64,000 nt of DNA from Streptomyces sp. 71268 (lineage in GTDB: Bacteria; Actinomycetota; Actinomycetes; Streptomycetales; Streptomycetaceae): positions 248,001 through 312,000 of the forward strand of contig NZ_CP114200.1 in NCBI RefSeq assembly GCF_029392895.1, read 5' to 3'. Position 1 is the stretch's first letter. Each line of letters begins with the position of its first letter. The position numbers and the translations under genes were made by a program. Below are positions 40,051 to 48,042 of the stretch, one piece after another. The notes beneath the pieces are model-generated. The model was not told the DNA's origin, ran no database searches, and was given only the letters and a program-made list of their open reading frames with translations.

Positions 40051-41079
40051 TCAGTTCCCGCGGAGCTTGGTGAGGGTGGCGTCGATCTCGTGCTCCACGG
40101 CGGGGTCGATGAGGTGTCGGGCGTGCATCCAGTCGTCGTCGAAGACGGTGTCCAGGTACTTCTCGCCGCCGTCGTTGACCAGGGCGACGATAGTCGTGCC
40201 GGGCGGTGCGCTGGCCAGATGACCCAGCGCCACGTGCACCACGCCGCCGGCCGAGCCGCCGATGAGCAGTCCGGTCGACCGGGCGACGACGCGCGCGGTG
40301 GCGAATGCCTCGACGTCGCCGACCTTGACCCCCTCGTCGATCAGGTCGTAGTCGACGAGCGCGCCGACCTCGGCGCCCTCGGGCGTACCGGTGCCCGACT
40401 GGTAGTAGGCGTGGGCCGGTCCGCCGAAGGCGATGGAGCCCTTGGGCTCCACGCCGACGGTGCGGCAGTCGGGCACGGCCGCGCGCAGTTCGCGGGCGGT
40501 GCCGCAGAGCGCGCCGCCGGTGCCGACGGCGCCGATCAGCACGTCGATCCTCTCGCCGAGCGCGGCGCGCAGTTCGTGGGCGAGCCGGTGGTAGCCCACC
40601 CCGTTGGCCGGGTTGTTGTGCTGTTCGGTGAAGACCGTGTTGTCCTGGCCACGGGCGAGCTCCGCGGCCAACTCCTCGCGGGCGGCGGTGGCGAGTTCCT
40701 CGTTCTCCTCGTCCATGACGTAGACGAGTTCGGCGCCCAGCGCCCGCATGCCGCGGAGCTTGTCGGCGCAGGCGTGGCGGTCGACCACCGCGGTGAAGGT
40801 GTAGCCGCGCTCCGCGGCCAGCACGGCGAGGCCGAGTCCAGTGTTGCCCGAGGTGGACTCGACGATCCGGCCGCCGGGGCGCAGTTGGCCGCTCTCCTCG
40901 GCGGCCAGCACCATCTGCCGCGCCATGCGGATCTTGGCTGTTCCGGTGGGGTTGTACATCTCCAGCTTGAGCAGCAGCCGGCTGTCGGACGCGGTGCGGC
41001 ACAGCTCGAACAGCGGCGTGTTCCCGATGAGGTCGGAGACGCGGGAGACCACGGCGGGGCGGACGAGTGCCTCGGTCAT
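40051..41079 (-). CDS. sbnA: SbnA-like PLP synthase for 2,3-diaminopropionate formation
   Basis: Cysteine-synthase-fold enzyme of 342 residues. PLP lysine is Lys49 (PTGTAKIR); the phosphate loop STSGNTG lies near 79-85, and the C-terminal GEKYLDTVFDDDW is shared with SbnA. ATG 41079 is chosen over an in-frame TTG upstream because AGGAG sits 6 bases before it. SbnA joins O-phosphoserine and glutamate to give N-(1-amino-1-carboxy-2-ethyl)glutamate, which SbnB splits oxidatively to L-2,3-diaminopropionate and 2-oxoglutarate. An SbnB homologue is encoded two genes upstream, so this role is likely. A variant using aspartate, as proposed for EDDS-type chelators, is possible. Confidence 0.85.
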   Translation of the reverse strand: MTEALVRPAVVSRVSDLIGNTPLFELCRTASDSRLLLKLEMYNPTGTAKIRMARQMVLAAEESGQLRPGGRIVESTSGNTGLGLAVLAAERGYTFTAVVDRHACADKLRGMRALGAELVYVMDEENEELATAAREELAAELARGQDNTVFTEQHNNPANGVGYHRLAHELRAALGERIDVLIGAVGTGGALCGTARELRAAVPDCRTVGVEPKGSIAFGGPAHAYYQSGTGTPEGAEVGALVDYDLIDEGVKVGDVEAFATARVVARSTGLLIGGSAGGVVHVALGHLASAPPGTTIVALVNDGGEKYLDTVFDDDWMHARHLIDPAVEHEIDATLTKLRGN

Positions 41080-41105
41080 GAGGGGCTCCTGGAGTTCGGG
41101 GTGGG

Positions 41106-42566
41106 TCAACCGGCCGGGCGGCGATCGAGGCGCCAGCGCGGCGGGCCGTCGGCCGGCTCGATGACGATCTTCGGGGGCAGTGCCAGGTCGTGGAACGGCG
41201 ACTCGTTGGAGTCCATCTGGTAGCCGGCCGTGTTGCGGTAGACCAGCAGGTCACCGATGGCGGGCCGGTCGGGGAAGACGATCTTGCGCCAGGTCAGCAC
41301 GTCGGACTCCAGACAGCTCGCGCCCGCGACGCAGGCCGGGTAGGGCCGGCCCCGCACGGCCCGCCCACGGGGGGTGACCAGCGTCGGGTCGGGGGCGAAC
41401 TCGCTGTTGAACCACTGCTCGGACAGGCTGAGGCTGGTGCCGTCCACGGTGAGGATGCCGTACGCGCCGGTGCTCGCGGACGCCCCGGAGACGTCGGACG
41501 GCGCGGGCTCGGTGCCGCCTGGTTCCCCGGTGCCGGCGCCTCGCGGCCCTCGGTCCTTGACGCCCTGGACCCGGAAGACGGTGCAGCCGGCCCGGTCGAG
41601 CAGGGCCCGGCCGGGCTCCAGGAGTACGGTGATGCCCGCCTCCCGCAGCAGGCTCGCCACCGTGCTCGGGTGCCCCGGCGGCACGGTGGACAGCAGCGCG
41701 CGCAGCGCTTGTGCCCCGGCGACCGGTGAGTGGTACGGGTAGAAGTCGGCCGCGGCGAAGGTCCGGCCGGCGTGGTAGTGCGCGGGTCGCTGGGTGGCGA
41801 GGAAGTCCTGCCAGTCGGCGTGCGACAGGTAGTCGACGGCGAAGCCGCCGCCGACGCTGATCCGGTCGGCGGGCAGCCCCAGGCCCCGGGCGCGCCGGCA
41901 CAGCCCGACCAGCCGGGCGGCCAGGACCGCGCGCGGGCGGATCGCGTAGCCCGACAGGTGGAAGCTGAACCCCTCCATCCGCACCCCGTCGCCCGCCCGG
42001 GCGCAGCGGACCAGCGCGGTGTCGAGCTCGGCCTCGGTCATGCCGAAGCGGCTGTCCGGCGCGTCGGGGGGCAGGACGCGCAGCAGGAGGCGGGGGGCGG
42101 TGCCGCGCCGCGCGTGGGCGAGCAGGCGGTCGAGCTCGTCCAGGGCGTCCACGGCGATCAGGCACCGGTGGGCGGTCGCCAGGCGGAGCAGCTCGTCAGC
42201 CTTGGCGGGCCCGGTGACCACGAGGTCGGGCCCGCGTACGCCGTGACCCAGCGCCTGGCTCAGCTCCCCGACGCTGGCCACGTCGACGCCGACGCCGCCG
42301 GCCGCGCAGCGTTCGATCCAGGCGGCGGCCTTGTTGGCCTTCTTCGCGTAGTAGATCGTGCCGCGCACGTCCAGCGCGTCGAGCACGGCGCGGAACGCGG
42401 CGACGTTCGCGTCGAACCGGTGCGGCAGCAGGAGGTGGAAGGGGCCGCCGAAGGCGTACGCCAACTCGTGCGGCAGGCCGCTGTCGCACAGCGCGTCGGT
42501 CTCGGGGTCGGCGTGGACGGGCAGGGCGGGCGCGTACGCGGCGGGCGTCGGGCGTATCGGGGTCAC
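41106..42566 (-). CDS. Fold-type III PLP decarboxylase, SbnH-like
   Basis: Decarboxylase of 486 residues of the ornithine/diaminopimelate family. GTG 42566 overlaps the SbnB stop (GTGA). PLP lysine lies in IYYAKKANKA (near 69); SFHLSGY near 201, VGGGF near 240, EPGR near 328 and the C-terminal CLESDVLT (active-site Cys and Asp from the partner subunit) are all present, as is the SbnH-like NTAGYQM ending. In staphyloferrin B assembly SbnH decarboxylates a diaminopropionate unit to an ethylenediamine unit. Here the substrate may be free diaminopropionate or a conjugate. A loop near 350-380 rich in Gly/Thr/Ser is an insertion compared with the usual family. Confidence 0.85.
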   Translation of the reverse strand: MTPIRPTPAAYAPALPVHADPETDALCDSGLPHELAYAFGGPFHLLLPHRFDANVAAFRAVLDALDVRGTIYYAKKANKAAAWIERCAAGGVGVDVASVGELSQALGHGVRGPDLVVTGPAKADELLRLATAHRCLIAVDALDELDRLLAHARRGTAPRLLLRVLPPDAPDSRFGMTEAELDTALVRCARAGDGVRMEGFSFHLSGYAIRPRAVLAARLVGLCRRARGLGLPADRISVGGGFAVDYLSHADWQDFLATQRPAHYHAGRTFAAADFYPYHSPVAGAQALRALLSTVPPGHPSTVASLLREAGITVLLEPGRALLDRAGCTVFRVQGVKDRGPRGAGTGEPGGTEPAPSDVSGASASTGAYGILTVDGTSLSLSEQWFNSEFAPDPTLVTPRGRAVRGRPYPACVAGASCLESDVLTWRKIVFPDRPAIGDLLVYRNTAGYQMDSNESPFHDLALPPKIVIEPADGPPRWRLDRRPAG

Positions 42567-43591
42567 CGCCACAGCGACACCCGCTCGCCACGGCCCTCGG
42601 CTATCGCGAGCTGCGCGAAGCGGTGTCCCAGCGCGATGTCGGTGACGACCAGGCCGCTGTTGTACGCGAAGATCCGCTCCTGCGGCGAGCGGCGGCCGGC
42701 CGTGATACCGGCGATGACCGCCGGTAACTCGGTGTCGACGGCGGGCAGGTGGCCCGCCGCGTCGGCCATGTCGGTGCCGGTGACGCGCATCTGGGCCTCG
42801 CTGGTGGCGACGATCCGGTCGGCGCGGTGCAGCGTGGAGGGCGCGAGGCCGTGGCCGACGAGGATGGTCAGGGCGCCGGGGCGCAGCCAGCCCGCCTCGA
42901 CGGCGGCCCGGGTGTGGCCGCCCGCGGTGGCCAGGATGATGTCGGCGTCGCCGGCGGCGGCCCGCAGGTCGGTGACCAACTCGACCTCTCGGCCCGGGAA
43001 GTGCGCCCGCAGCTCCTGCCGTACGGCGGCGATGCCCGCCGGGTGGCTGCCGGCCAGCAGCAGCCGGTCGAGCTGGGGCAGCGCGGTGAGCAGGAACGGC
43101 AGCGCGAGCCGCCCCTGGGTGCCGGTGCCGATGACCAGGGCGGTGCGCGCGCCGGGCGCGACGCACTCGCGGGCCAGCAGCGCCGAGACGGCCGGGGTGC
43201 GCAGCGAGCCGATGCGGGCGCAGTCCATCATCGCCACCGGCAGGCCGCTCACGTCGTCGTAGAGGGTGAGCGTGGTGTAGTAGTGCTGCTCCGCGCGGCC
43301 CTTGTCCAGGCCGTGTTTGTACGAGGTCTTGACGGCCACGACGTCGCGCGAGCCGTCGCGCCCGAGCATGGCGTAGGAGACCGAGTGCCCGTCCTCCGGC
43401 GTGACGCTGAGCTTGCGCGGGTTGACCGACGCGCCGGCGTGCAGGGTGCGGTAGGCGCCCTCGACGGTGGCTATGACGTCGGCGAGGGATATCTCCAGGC
43501 CCGCGAGGTCCGAGGTGCTGAGTACGCGCAGGGTGGTGTCGTCGCCGGCGGTACCGCCCGTGGTGGCGGAGGTCGTGGCGGAGTCGGTCAT
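42563..43591 (-). CDS. sbnB: SbnB-like ornithine cyclodeaminase-family dehydrogenase
   Basis: NAD-dependent enzyme of 342 residues, ornithine cyclodeaminase/mu-crystallin family. The Rossmann motif is VIGTGTQGR near 150, after the family segment MMDCARIGSLRTPAVSALLA. ATG 43591 follows AGGGGA. Downstream coupling to the decarboxylase (4-base overlap) and the presence of an SbnA homologue argue for the SbnB reaction, oxidative hydrolysis of the SbnA adduct to diaminopropionate plus 2-oxoglutarate. The 2-oxoglutarate released could serve the dioxygenase encoded just upstream. Confidence 0.85.
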   Translation of the reverse strand: MTDSATTSATTGGTAGDDTTLRVLSTSDLAGLEISLADVIATVEGAYRTLHAGASVNPRKLSVTPEDGHSVSYAMLGRDGSRDVVAVKTSYKHGLDKGRAEQHYYTTLTLYDDVSGLPVAMMDCARIGSLRTPAVSALLARECVAPGARTALVIGTGTQGRLALPFLLTALPQLDRLLLAGSHPAGIAAVRQELRAHFPGREVELVTDLRAAAGDADIILATAGGHTRAAVEAGWLRPGALTILVGHGLAPSTLHRADRIVATSEAQMRVTGTDMADAAGHLPAVDTELPAVIAGITAGRRSPQERIFAYNSGLVVTDIALGHRFAQLAIAEGRGERVSLWR

Positions 43592-43819
43592 CGGGTCCCC
43601 TGTCTGTTGGTCTGCCGTCCGTTCCGCCGGGGTGGCGGAAAGCATCCGTACGGGGGTTCGTACCCCGCCGGGCGCGGGGTGGCCCGTCACGTGCGCCTTG
43701 TCGCCGTTTACGCGCCGCGCGCGCGGGCGCACACCGAACGAGCCGCCCGACAAGTCGGGCGGCTCGGGCATTTGACGCGGTTCATGCGGGCGGGAACGCC
43801 CCACGGGGGCCACCGGACA

Positions 43820-44812
43820 CTAGACGGCATGCGCCTCGATGACGGACTGGCCGTACCCGTCCTCGCGATTCTCGGCCACCGGACGGGTACGACGCCCCGG
43901 TACGCGCACCGAGGCCCGCTTGAGCCAGCGGTCGGTGCCGTCGTAGCGGGCCCGGAACGGCACCCTGCCGTGCACGACGAGGTCGTTGTCGAGCACGAGC
44001 ACCTCGCCGGGGTCCAGGCTCACCGCCATCGACACCCGCTCCAACTCGGCCTCAAGGCGCGCATAAGCGGCGCGGTAGGCGTCCCCGGCGCGCTCCAGCG
44101 GGGTGTAGGCGGGGTCGAAGCGCAGGGTGAGGCCGCGCTCGCCGCGCCAGAGCGTGGGCACGGCGGGTTGGCTCCCGGAGACGTCGCGGGCCTGGGTGTA
44201 CGCGTCGTCGGGCAGGATGGGCAGTTCGGCCTCGCACAGGGTCGCGATGTCCGCCTCGGCGAGCCGTACGCGCCGGACGCTGGCCGCGGTGGTGGCGATG
44301 TGGTCGTGGTTACGCATGCAGCCGAGCAACAGCAGATGGGCCCGCCCCGGGTGGAACGCGTCCTCGGTGTGCGGGCTGAGCAGGACGTTGCTGCTGGCCC
44401 CGGTCTGCTTCTGCTCGTGGCCGGGCGCGGGAACGATGTTGTGGACGAAGCGGCCCTCCTGCTGCCCCTCCCAGGCGATGGGGTTGCCCATCGCGCTGGC
44501 GAGCAGGAGTAACACCAGGTCCCAGAGGGCGCCCGAGTCGCCGGCCTTGGCCCAGCTCTCGGGGGTCGCGCCGACCTCGACGTCGTCGACGGGCAGCCCG
44601 CGCAGGACGTAGAGCCCGTGATCGGTGTCGACCGGCCGACAGTGGTCCCGGGTGGCCTGGCTGAGGCGGGCCGCGGCACCGGCGACGCGGCGCAGCAGTT
44701 CGGGCGAGGTGGCGGAGGTTCCGCAGTCGGCGAGGATTCGCCGCGCGGCCTGGGTGAGTTCGGTGACGGCGGAGTCATCGAGCTGGCGAACGGGTGCGGG
44801 TCCCGTGGTCAT
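43820..44812 (-). CDS. Fe(II)/2-oxoglutarate amino-acid hydroxylase, VioC/AsnO type
   Basis: Dioxygenase of 330 residues from ATG 44812. Iron ligands appear as His148 and Glu150 (SPHTEDAFHP, the HxE form typical of the VioC/AsnO/OrfP clade) and His281 (VVHGRVPF); Arg299 fits the 2-oxoglutarate anchor. This clade beta-hydroxylates free amino acids such as arginine or asparagine. It is the first gene of the operon, 228 bp before the SbnB-like gene, and the iron-box palindrome lies 157 bp before its start. The likely job is hydroxylation of an amino acid building block of the chelator; the substrate is not known. Confidence 0.85.
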   Translation of the reverse strand: MTTGPAPVRQLDDSAVTELTQAARRILADCGTSATSPELLRRVAGAAARLSQATRDHCRPVDTDHGLYVLRGLPVDDVEVGATPESWAKAGDSGALWDLVLLLLASAMGNPIAWEGQQEGRFVHNIVPAPGHEQKQTGASSNVLLSPHTEDAFHPGRAHLLLLGCMRNHDHIATTAASVRRVRLAEADIATLCEAELPILPDDAYTQARDVSGSQPAVPTLWRGERGLTLRFDPAYTPLERAGDAYRAAYARLEAELERVSMAVSLDPGEVLVLDNDLVVHGRVPFRARYDGTDRWLKRASVRVPGRRTRPVAENREDGYGQSVIEAHAV

Positions 44813-44969
44813 GGGCAAGGTCGTCCGTTCCGGTGAAGGGATGGGAAGCGGCCCAGGCGTGACACGGCCACCCATGGGCGCACCGAGGCACGACGGCTCC
44901 CGACGGACGGGTGAACAGGCCACCAGCAGCCCGTCGTTGGCGTCGTGGAACGCCGAGAACTTACCACCC

Positions 44970-44994
44970 GACTAAGGTTAGCCAAACCTTAGTC
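44970..44994. promoter_or_regulatory. Iron-box palindrome (DmdR/IdeR type) before the diaminopropionate operon
   Basis: GACTAAGGTT and AACCTTAGTC form perfect 10-bp arms around AGCCA. The 19-base core TAAGGTTAGCCAAACCTTA resembles the actinobacterial iron box (TTAGGTTAGGCTNACCTAA) and is AT-rich in a GC-rich region. It lies 157 bp before the dioxygenase start. Repression under iron excess is inferred. Confidence 0.75.
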
Positions 44995-45598
44995 TTCCCT
45001 GTGTCACTACATCCCGCTCCACTGGCCTAAAAGCGGAAATCGTCGTGTTGACGTCTCGGCCAACGAGCGGCTATACGGGTGCTGTTGACGCCACGTCACT
45101 TGTCGGGCATTGAGCCGGTTGCTCCTCCCCTCCGCACGCGTCACGCCCCCGCCCCTGTCACATCGCGTCACCCACCAACTCGCCTCCCACCCAGGCCACA
45201 TGCGCCGGCTGGCCGAAAGCCCACGCCCACGGCGCCCGCCAACGACGACCTGTCGCACGCTGGCGCGGTGCACAGCAAGTCACCCCAACGCGCCAACCGG
45301 ACGCGGTACTTCGCGTTGCCCGAGGGCGCGCCGCCCGCGTTGCCACGCCCTCACGCCCCCCGAGCGCGCGGCGCGCCTGCCCGCGACCCGACGCCCCGAG
45401 CCCCGGCGCACGCCGGCGCGACGGGATGGCCACGGCATGCGAATCCGCCCGTGCCCACTCGCCGCGCCGCCCGGAACATATCGATCCGGCAACGATGATC
45501 ACCATGGGAGGTACCCCCGCGACGCGTCAGCGGTTATGCCACTGGGGCATGTTGCCGGCGCCCCCGATGACCGCGACGGAGGGCATACGGGGAGTCCT
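44995..45598. other. Gene-free region before the second SARP
   Basis: About 600 bp with no supported gene; the open frames are Pro/Arg/Ala-rich artefacts. It should contain the SARP promoter. Confidence 0.5.
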
Positions 45599-46366
45599 AT
45601 GCGATACGAACTACTGGGCCTTATCCGAGTCATCGGCCCCGAGGACACGTCGTACATCACCGCGCACAAGGCGGAGGTCCTGCTGGCCACGCTCCTCGCC
45701 AGGGCCGGCCAGGTGGTCACCGCCGAGCAACTCATCAACGAGATCTGGGGAGACCGAGCCCCCCGCCGCTCCCACGCGGCGCTGCACGTCTACGTCTCCC
45801 AGGTGCGCAAGTTCCTGCGCGCCGCCGGGGACAACGGCCAGTCCATCGTCACCCGGCCACTGGGCTACCTTCTGCGCCTTGGCTCCGACGAACTCGACAG
45901 CGCCGACTTCCAGCGACTCGTGGACGACGGTCGGGAGCGTGTCCGCCTCGGGCGGCACGAGCAGGCGCTGCGCTGCTTCGAGTCCGCGCTCGCGCTGTGG
46001 CGCGGGCCCGCCTTCGACGACGCCCGCGACGGGCCGATCGTCAACGCCTGCGCGACGTGGCTCGAGGAGACCCGGCTGCAGTGTCTGGAGCTGCTCATCG
46101 GGGAGTACCTCACGTTGGGGCGCCACCGCGAGATCGTGGGGCAGCTCTACGCGCTGATCAGCGACCATCCGCTACGGGAGACGTTCTACCGCTATCTGAT
46201 GATGGCGCTGTACCGCTCCGAGCGCCAGGCGGAGGCCCTGATGGTCTACCGGGCCGCCTGCGGGCGGCTGAACGAGGAGCTGGGCCTCGAACCCTGTCGC
46301 CCGCTGCGCGACCTCCACCAGGCCATCCTGGCCGGCGACGACCGCCTAAGCGGGCGGCCCATCTGA
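45599..46366 (+). CDS. SARP-family transcriptional activator (second)
   Basis: Small SARP of 255 residues from ATG 45599, with GGGGAG 4 bases upstream. Winged-helix DNA-binding part (1-95, EIWG and YVSQVRKFL) and activation domain (100-250, ending LNEELGLEPC). It parallels the first SARP along its whole length but has no TTA codon. Its gene ends head-on to the ferredoxin gene of the isonitrile operon and lies beside the iron-box operon, so either may be its target; proximity and the biosynthetic type favour the isonitrile operon. Confidence 0.95.
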   Translation: MRYELLGLIRVIGPEDTSYITAHKAEVLLATLLARAGQVVTAEQLINEIWGDRAPRRSHAALHVYVSQVRKFLRAAGDNGQSIVTRPLGYLLRLGSDELDSADFQRLVDDGRERVRLGRHEQALRCFESALALWRGPAFDDARDGPIVNACATWLEETRLQCLELLIGEYLTLGRHREIVGQLYALISDHPLRETFYRYLMMALYRSERQAEALMVYRAACGRLNEELGLEPCRPLRDLHQAILAGDDRLSGRPI

Positions 46367-46398
46367 CCGTCGCCGCCCATCGGACCGTTTCCGACCAG

Positions 46399-46421
46399 GG
46401 GCCGGCTGTCCGGGCCGGCCC
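46399..46421. terminator. Hairpin between the SARP and ferredoxin genes
   Basis: Perfect 8-bp GC arms (46399-46406 and 46414-46421) with a 7-nt loop between two converging genes. Confidence 0.55.
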
Positions 46422-46555
46422 GTGCGGCCCCACCCGGTACCTCCCGCCGTCGCCGAGCACGTCGCCGAGCGACGGCCCGGCCCGCCCGGCCAGCCACGCG
46501 ATCGGCGTGCGGGCGGCCGGCCCGCGCGGGTGCGCGAGCCAGCCGCCCACGGTCG

Positions 46556-46771
46556 TCATCCCTCCGTCGGGTCGTCCGCGTCCTCGACCGAGATCACCCG
46601 TGCCGGGCAGTTACGGACGGCGTCCTGCACCGCCTCGTACTGCCCTTCGTCCGGCACCTCGCGCAACACGACGACGACGCCGTCGTCCTCCCGCTGGTCG
46701 AACACGGCGGGCGCCAGGTAGGCGCACATGCCCGACGCCACGCACGCGTCCCCGTCGACCCGGACCTTCAT
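46556..46771 (-). CDS. 3Fe-4S ferredoxin, partner of the adjacent P450
   Basis: Protein of 71 residues. Only three cysteines lie in the cluster positions (Cys10, Cys16, Cys55), with Ala where a fourth ligand would be, which is the 3Fe-4S type used by Streptomyces P450s. ATG 46771 overlaps the last base of the P450 stop (TGATG), so the two are coupled. It delivers electrons to the P450; a ferredoxin reductase must come from elsewhere. Last gene of the operon. Confidence 0.94.
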   Translation of the reverse strand: MKVRVDGDACVASGMCAYLAPAVFDQREDDGVVVVLREVPDEGQYEAVQDAVRNCPARVISVEDADDPTEG

Positions 46772-48033
46772 CAGCCCCGCCCCCTCTCCCGCGGCAGAAC
46801 CTTGTCCCAGGTCACCGGCACGGCCGCGGGGCCGATCACCGGCGTGTTCTTCTTGAACGGCACTTCTTCCACGGCGCTGGCCAGGCGCAGGGACGGAATG
46901 CGACGGGTGAGTTTCTCCAGCACCACCGACAGCTCCAGGCGGGCGGTCTGCTGCCCGAAGCACTGGTGCGTTCCGTAGCCGAAGCCGAGGTGGCCACTCA
47001 TCCGGCGCCCCACGTCGATCCTGTCGGGGTCCTCGAACTCCGCGGGGTCCCGGTCGGCGGCCTGGATGGCCACCACCACGTAGTCGCCCGCGCGTACCGG
47101 CGTGCCACCGATCTCGGTGTCCCGCGTGACCTGACGCGCGATGCCGGCCGCGCCCCCGAAGCAGCGCACGATCTCCTCCACCGCGCTGGGGATGAGTGAA
47201 GGATCGGTCCGCAACCGTTCGTACTGCTCGCGGTAGGCGAGGAGCGCGAACATGCCGTGGGCCAGGGCGGTGGCGGTGGTGTCGAACCCCGCCACCAGCA
47301 TCACCGCGCACATCGACACCAACTCCGCCTCGGTGAAGGGTTCGTTGGCCGCCTCGCTGCGGGCGATGATCCGGCTGACCCCGTCGTCCTGCGGGTCCTC
47401 GCGGCGCGAGCGCACCAGTTGGTAGAGGTAGGTGTGCAGCGGCCGCATCGCCGCCGCCATCTCCGGCTCGGACGTGACGTCGCTGAAGACCGCGGCCGCC
47501 GCGTGGTGGAACAGGTGTCGGTCGGCGTACGGCACGCCGACCACGCCGCTGATCGCCGCGGTCGTGACGGGGACCGTGAAGTCCCCGTAGAAGTCGGCCC
47601 CCGGGCCGCCCGCGGCCAGCGCGTCGATCCGTTCGTCGACGATGGCCTCCACCCGCGGGCGCAGCTCCGCCAGCCGCTTGGGGGTGCCGACCTCGGGGCC
47701 GATGTGGCGGCGGAAGCGCTGGTACTCGGCCCCGTCCATGCGGGTGAACTCGCCCGGGCGCACCGGGCGTCCCGGGTCGGCGTGTCCCATCATGTGCGGC
47801 ACCTGCCCGGTGCGGCTGCTGAACCGCTCCGCGTCGCCGAGCACCTCGCGCACGTCCGCGTAGCGGCTGACCAGCCAGGCCCGCATGCCGGTGGGGCACC
47901 TGACCTGGACGACGGGCGCCTCGACGCGCAGCCGGGCGAAGTCGGGCGACGGCCCGAAGGGACACTCGCCGGGCCGGGGTAGCGGCAGGTCCATCAGGTC
48001 CCGCGGGTCGACGACGTCGGTACGTTGTTCCAT
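46771..48033 (-). CDS. Cytochrome P450 tailoring oxygenase
   Basis: Bacterial class I P450 of 420 residues from ATG 48033 with AGGGAGA upstream. The I-helix oxygen motif is VAGFDTTA (near 237-244), the K-helix ExxR is in AVEEIVR, and the heme-binding loop FGYGTHQCFG has Cys358. The C-helix carries YQRFRR where HTRLRR is usual. It is encoded between the acyl-CoA ligase and the ferredoxin in the isonitrile operon, so it probably oxidises the acyl chain (hydroxyl, epoxide, alkene or ketone). Known isonitrile fatty acids such as amycomicin and aerocyanidin carry an epoxide next to the isonitrile; a similar role is speculation. Confidence 0.94.
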   Translation of the reverse strand: MEQRTDVVDPRDLMDLPLPRPGECPFGPSPDFARLRVEAPVVQVRCPTGMRAWLVSRYADVREVLGDAERFSSRTGQVPHMMGHADPGRPVRPGEFTRMDGAEYQRFRRHIGPEVGTPKRLAELRPRVEAIVDERIDALAAGGPGADFYGDFTVPVTTAAISGVVGVPYADRHLFHHAAAAVFSDVTSEPEMAAAMRPLHTYLYQLVRSRREDPQDDGVSRIIARSEAANEPFTEAELVSMCAVMLVAGFDTTATALAHGMFALLAYREQYERLRTDPSLIPSAVEEIVRCFGGAAGIARQVTRDTEIGGTPVRAGDYVVVAIQAADRDPAEFEDPDRIDVGRRMSGHLGFGYGTHQCFGQQTARLELSVVLEKLTRRIPSLRLASAVEEVPFKKNTPVIGPAAVPVTWDKVLPRERGRG

Positions 48034-48042
48034 CGGTTCTCC

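Noticed and set aside
40051..41079. SbnA-like gene as an ordinary cysteine synthase
   Set aside because: The C-terminal GEKYLDTVFDDDW segment and the operon with SbnB- and SbnH-like genes favour diaminopropionate synthesis.
45079..45498. Candidate gene upstream of the second SARP
   Set aside because: Pro/Arg/Ala-rich translation, no ribosome site and no domain; taken as promoter DNA.
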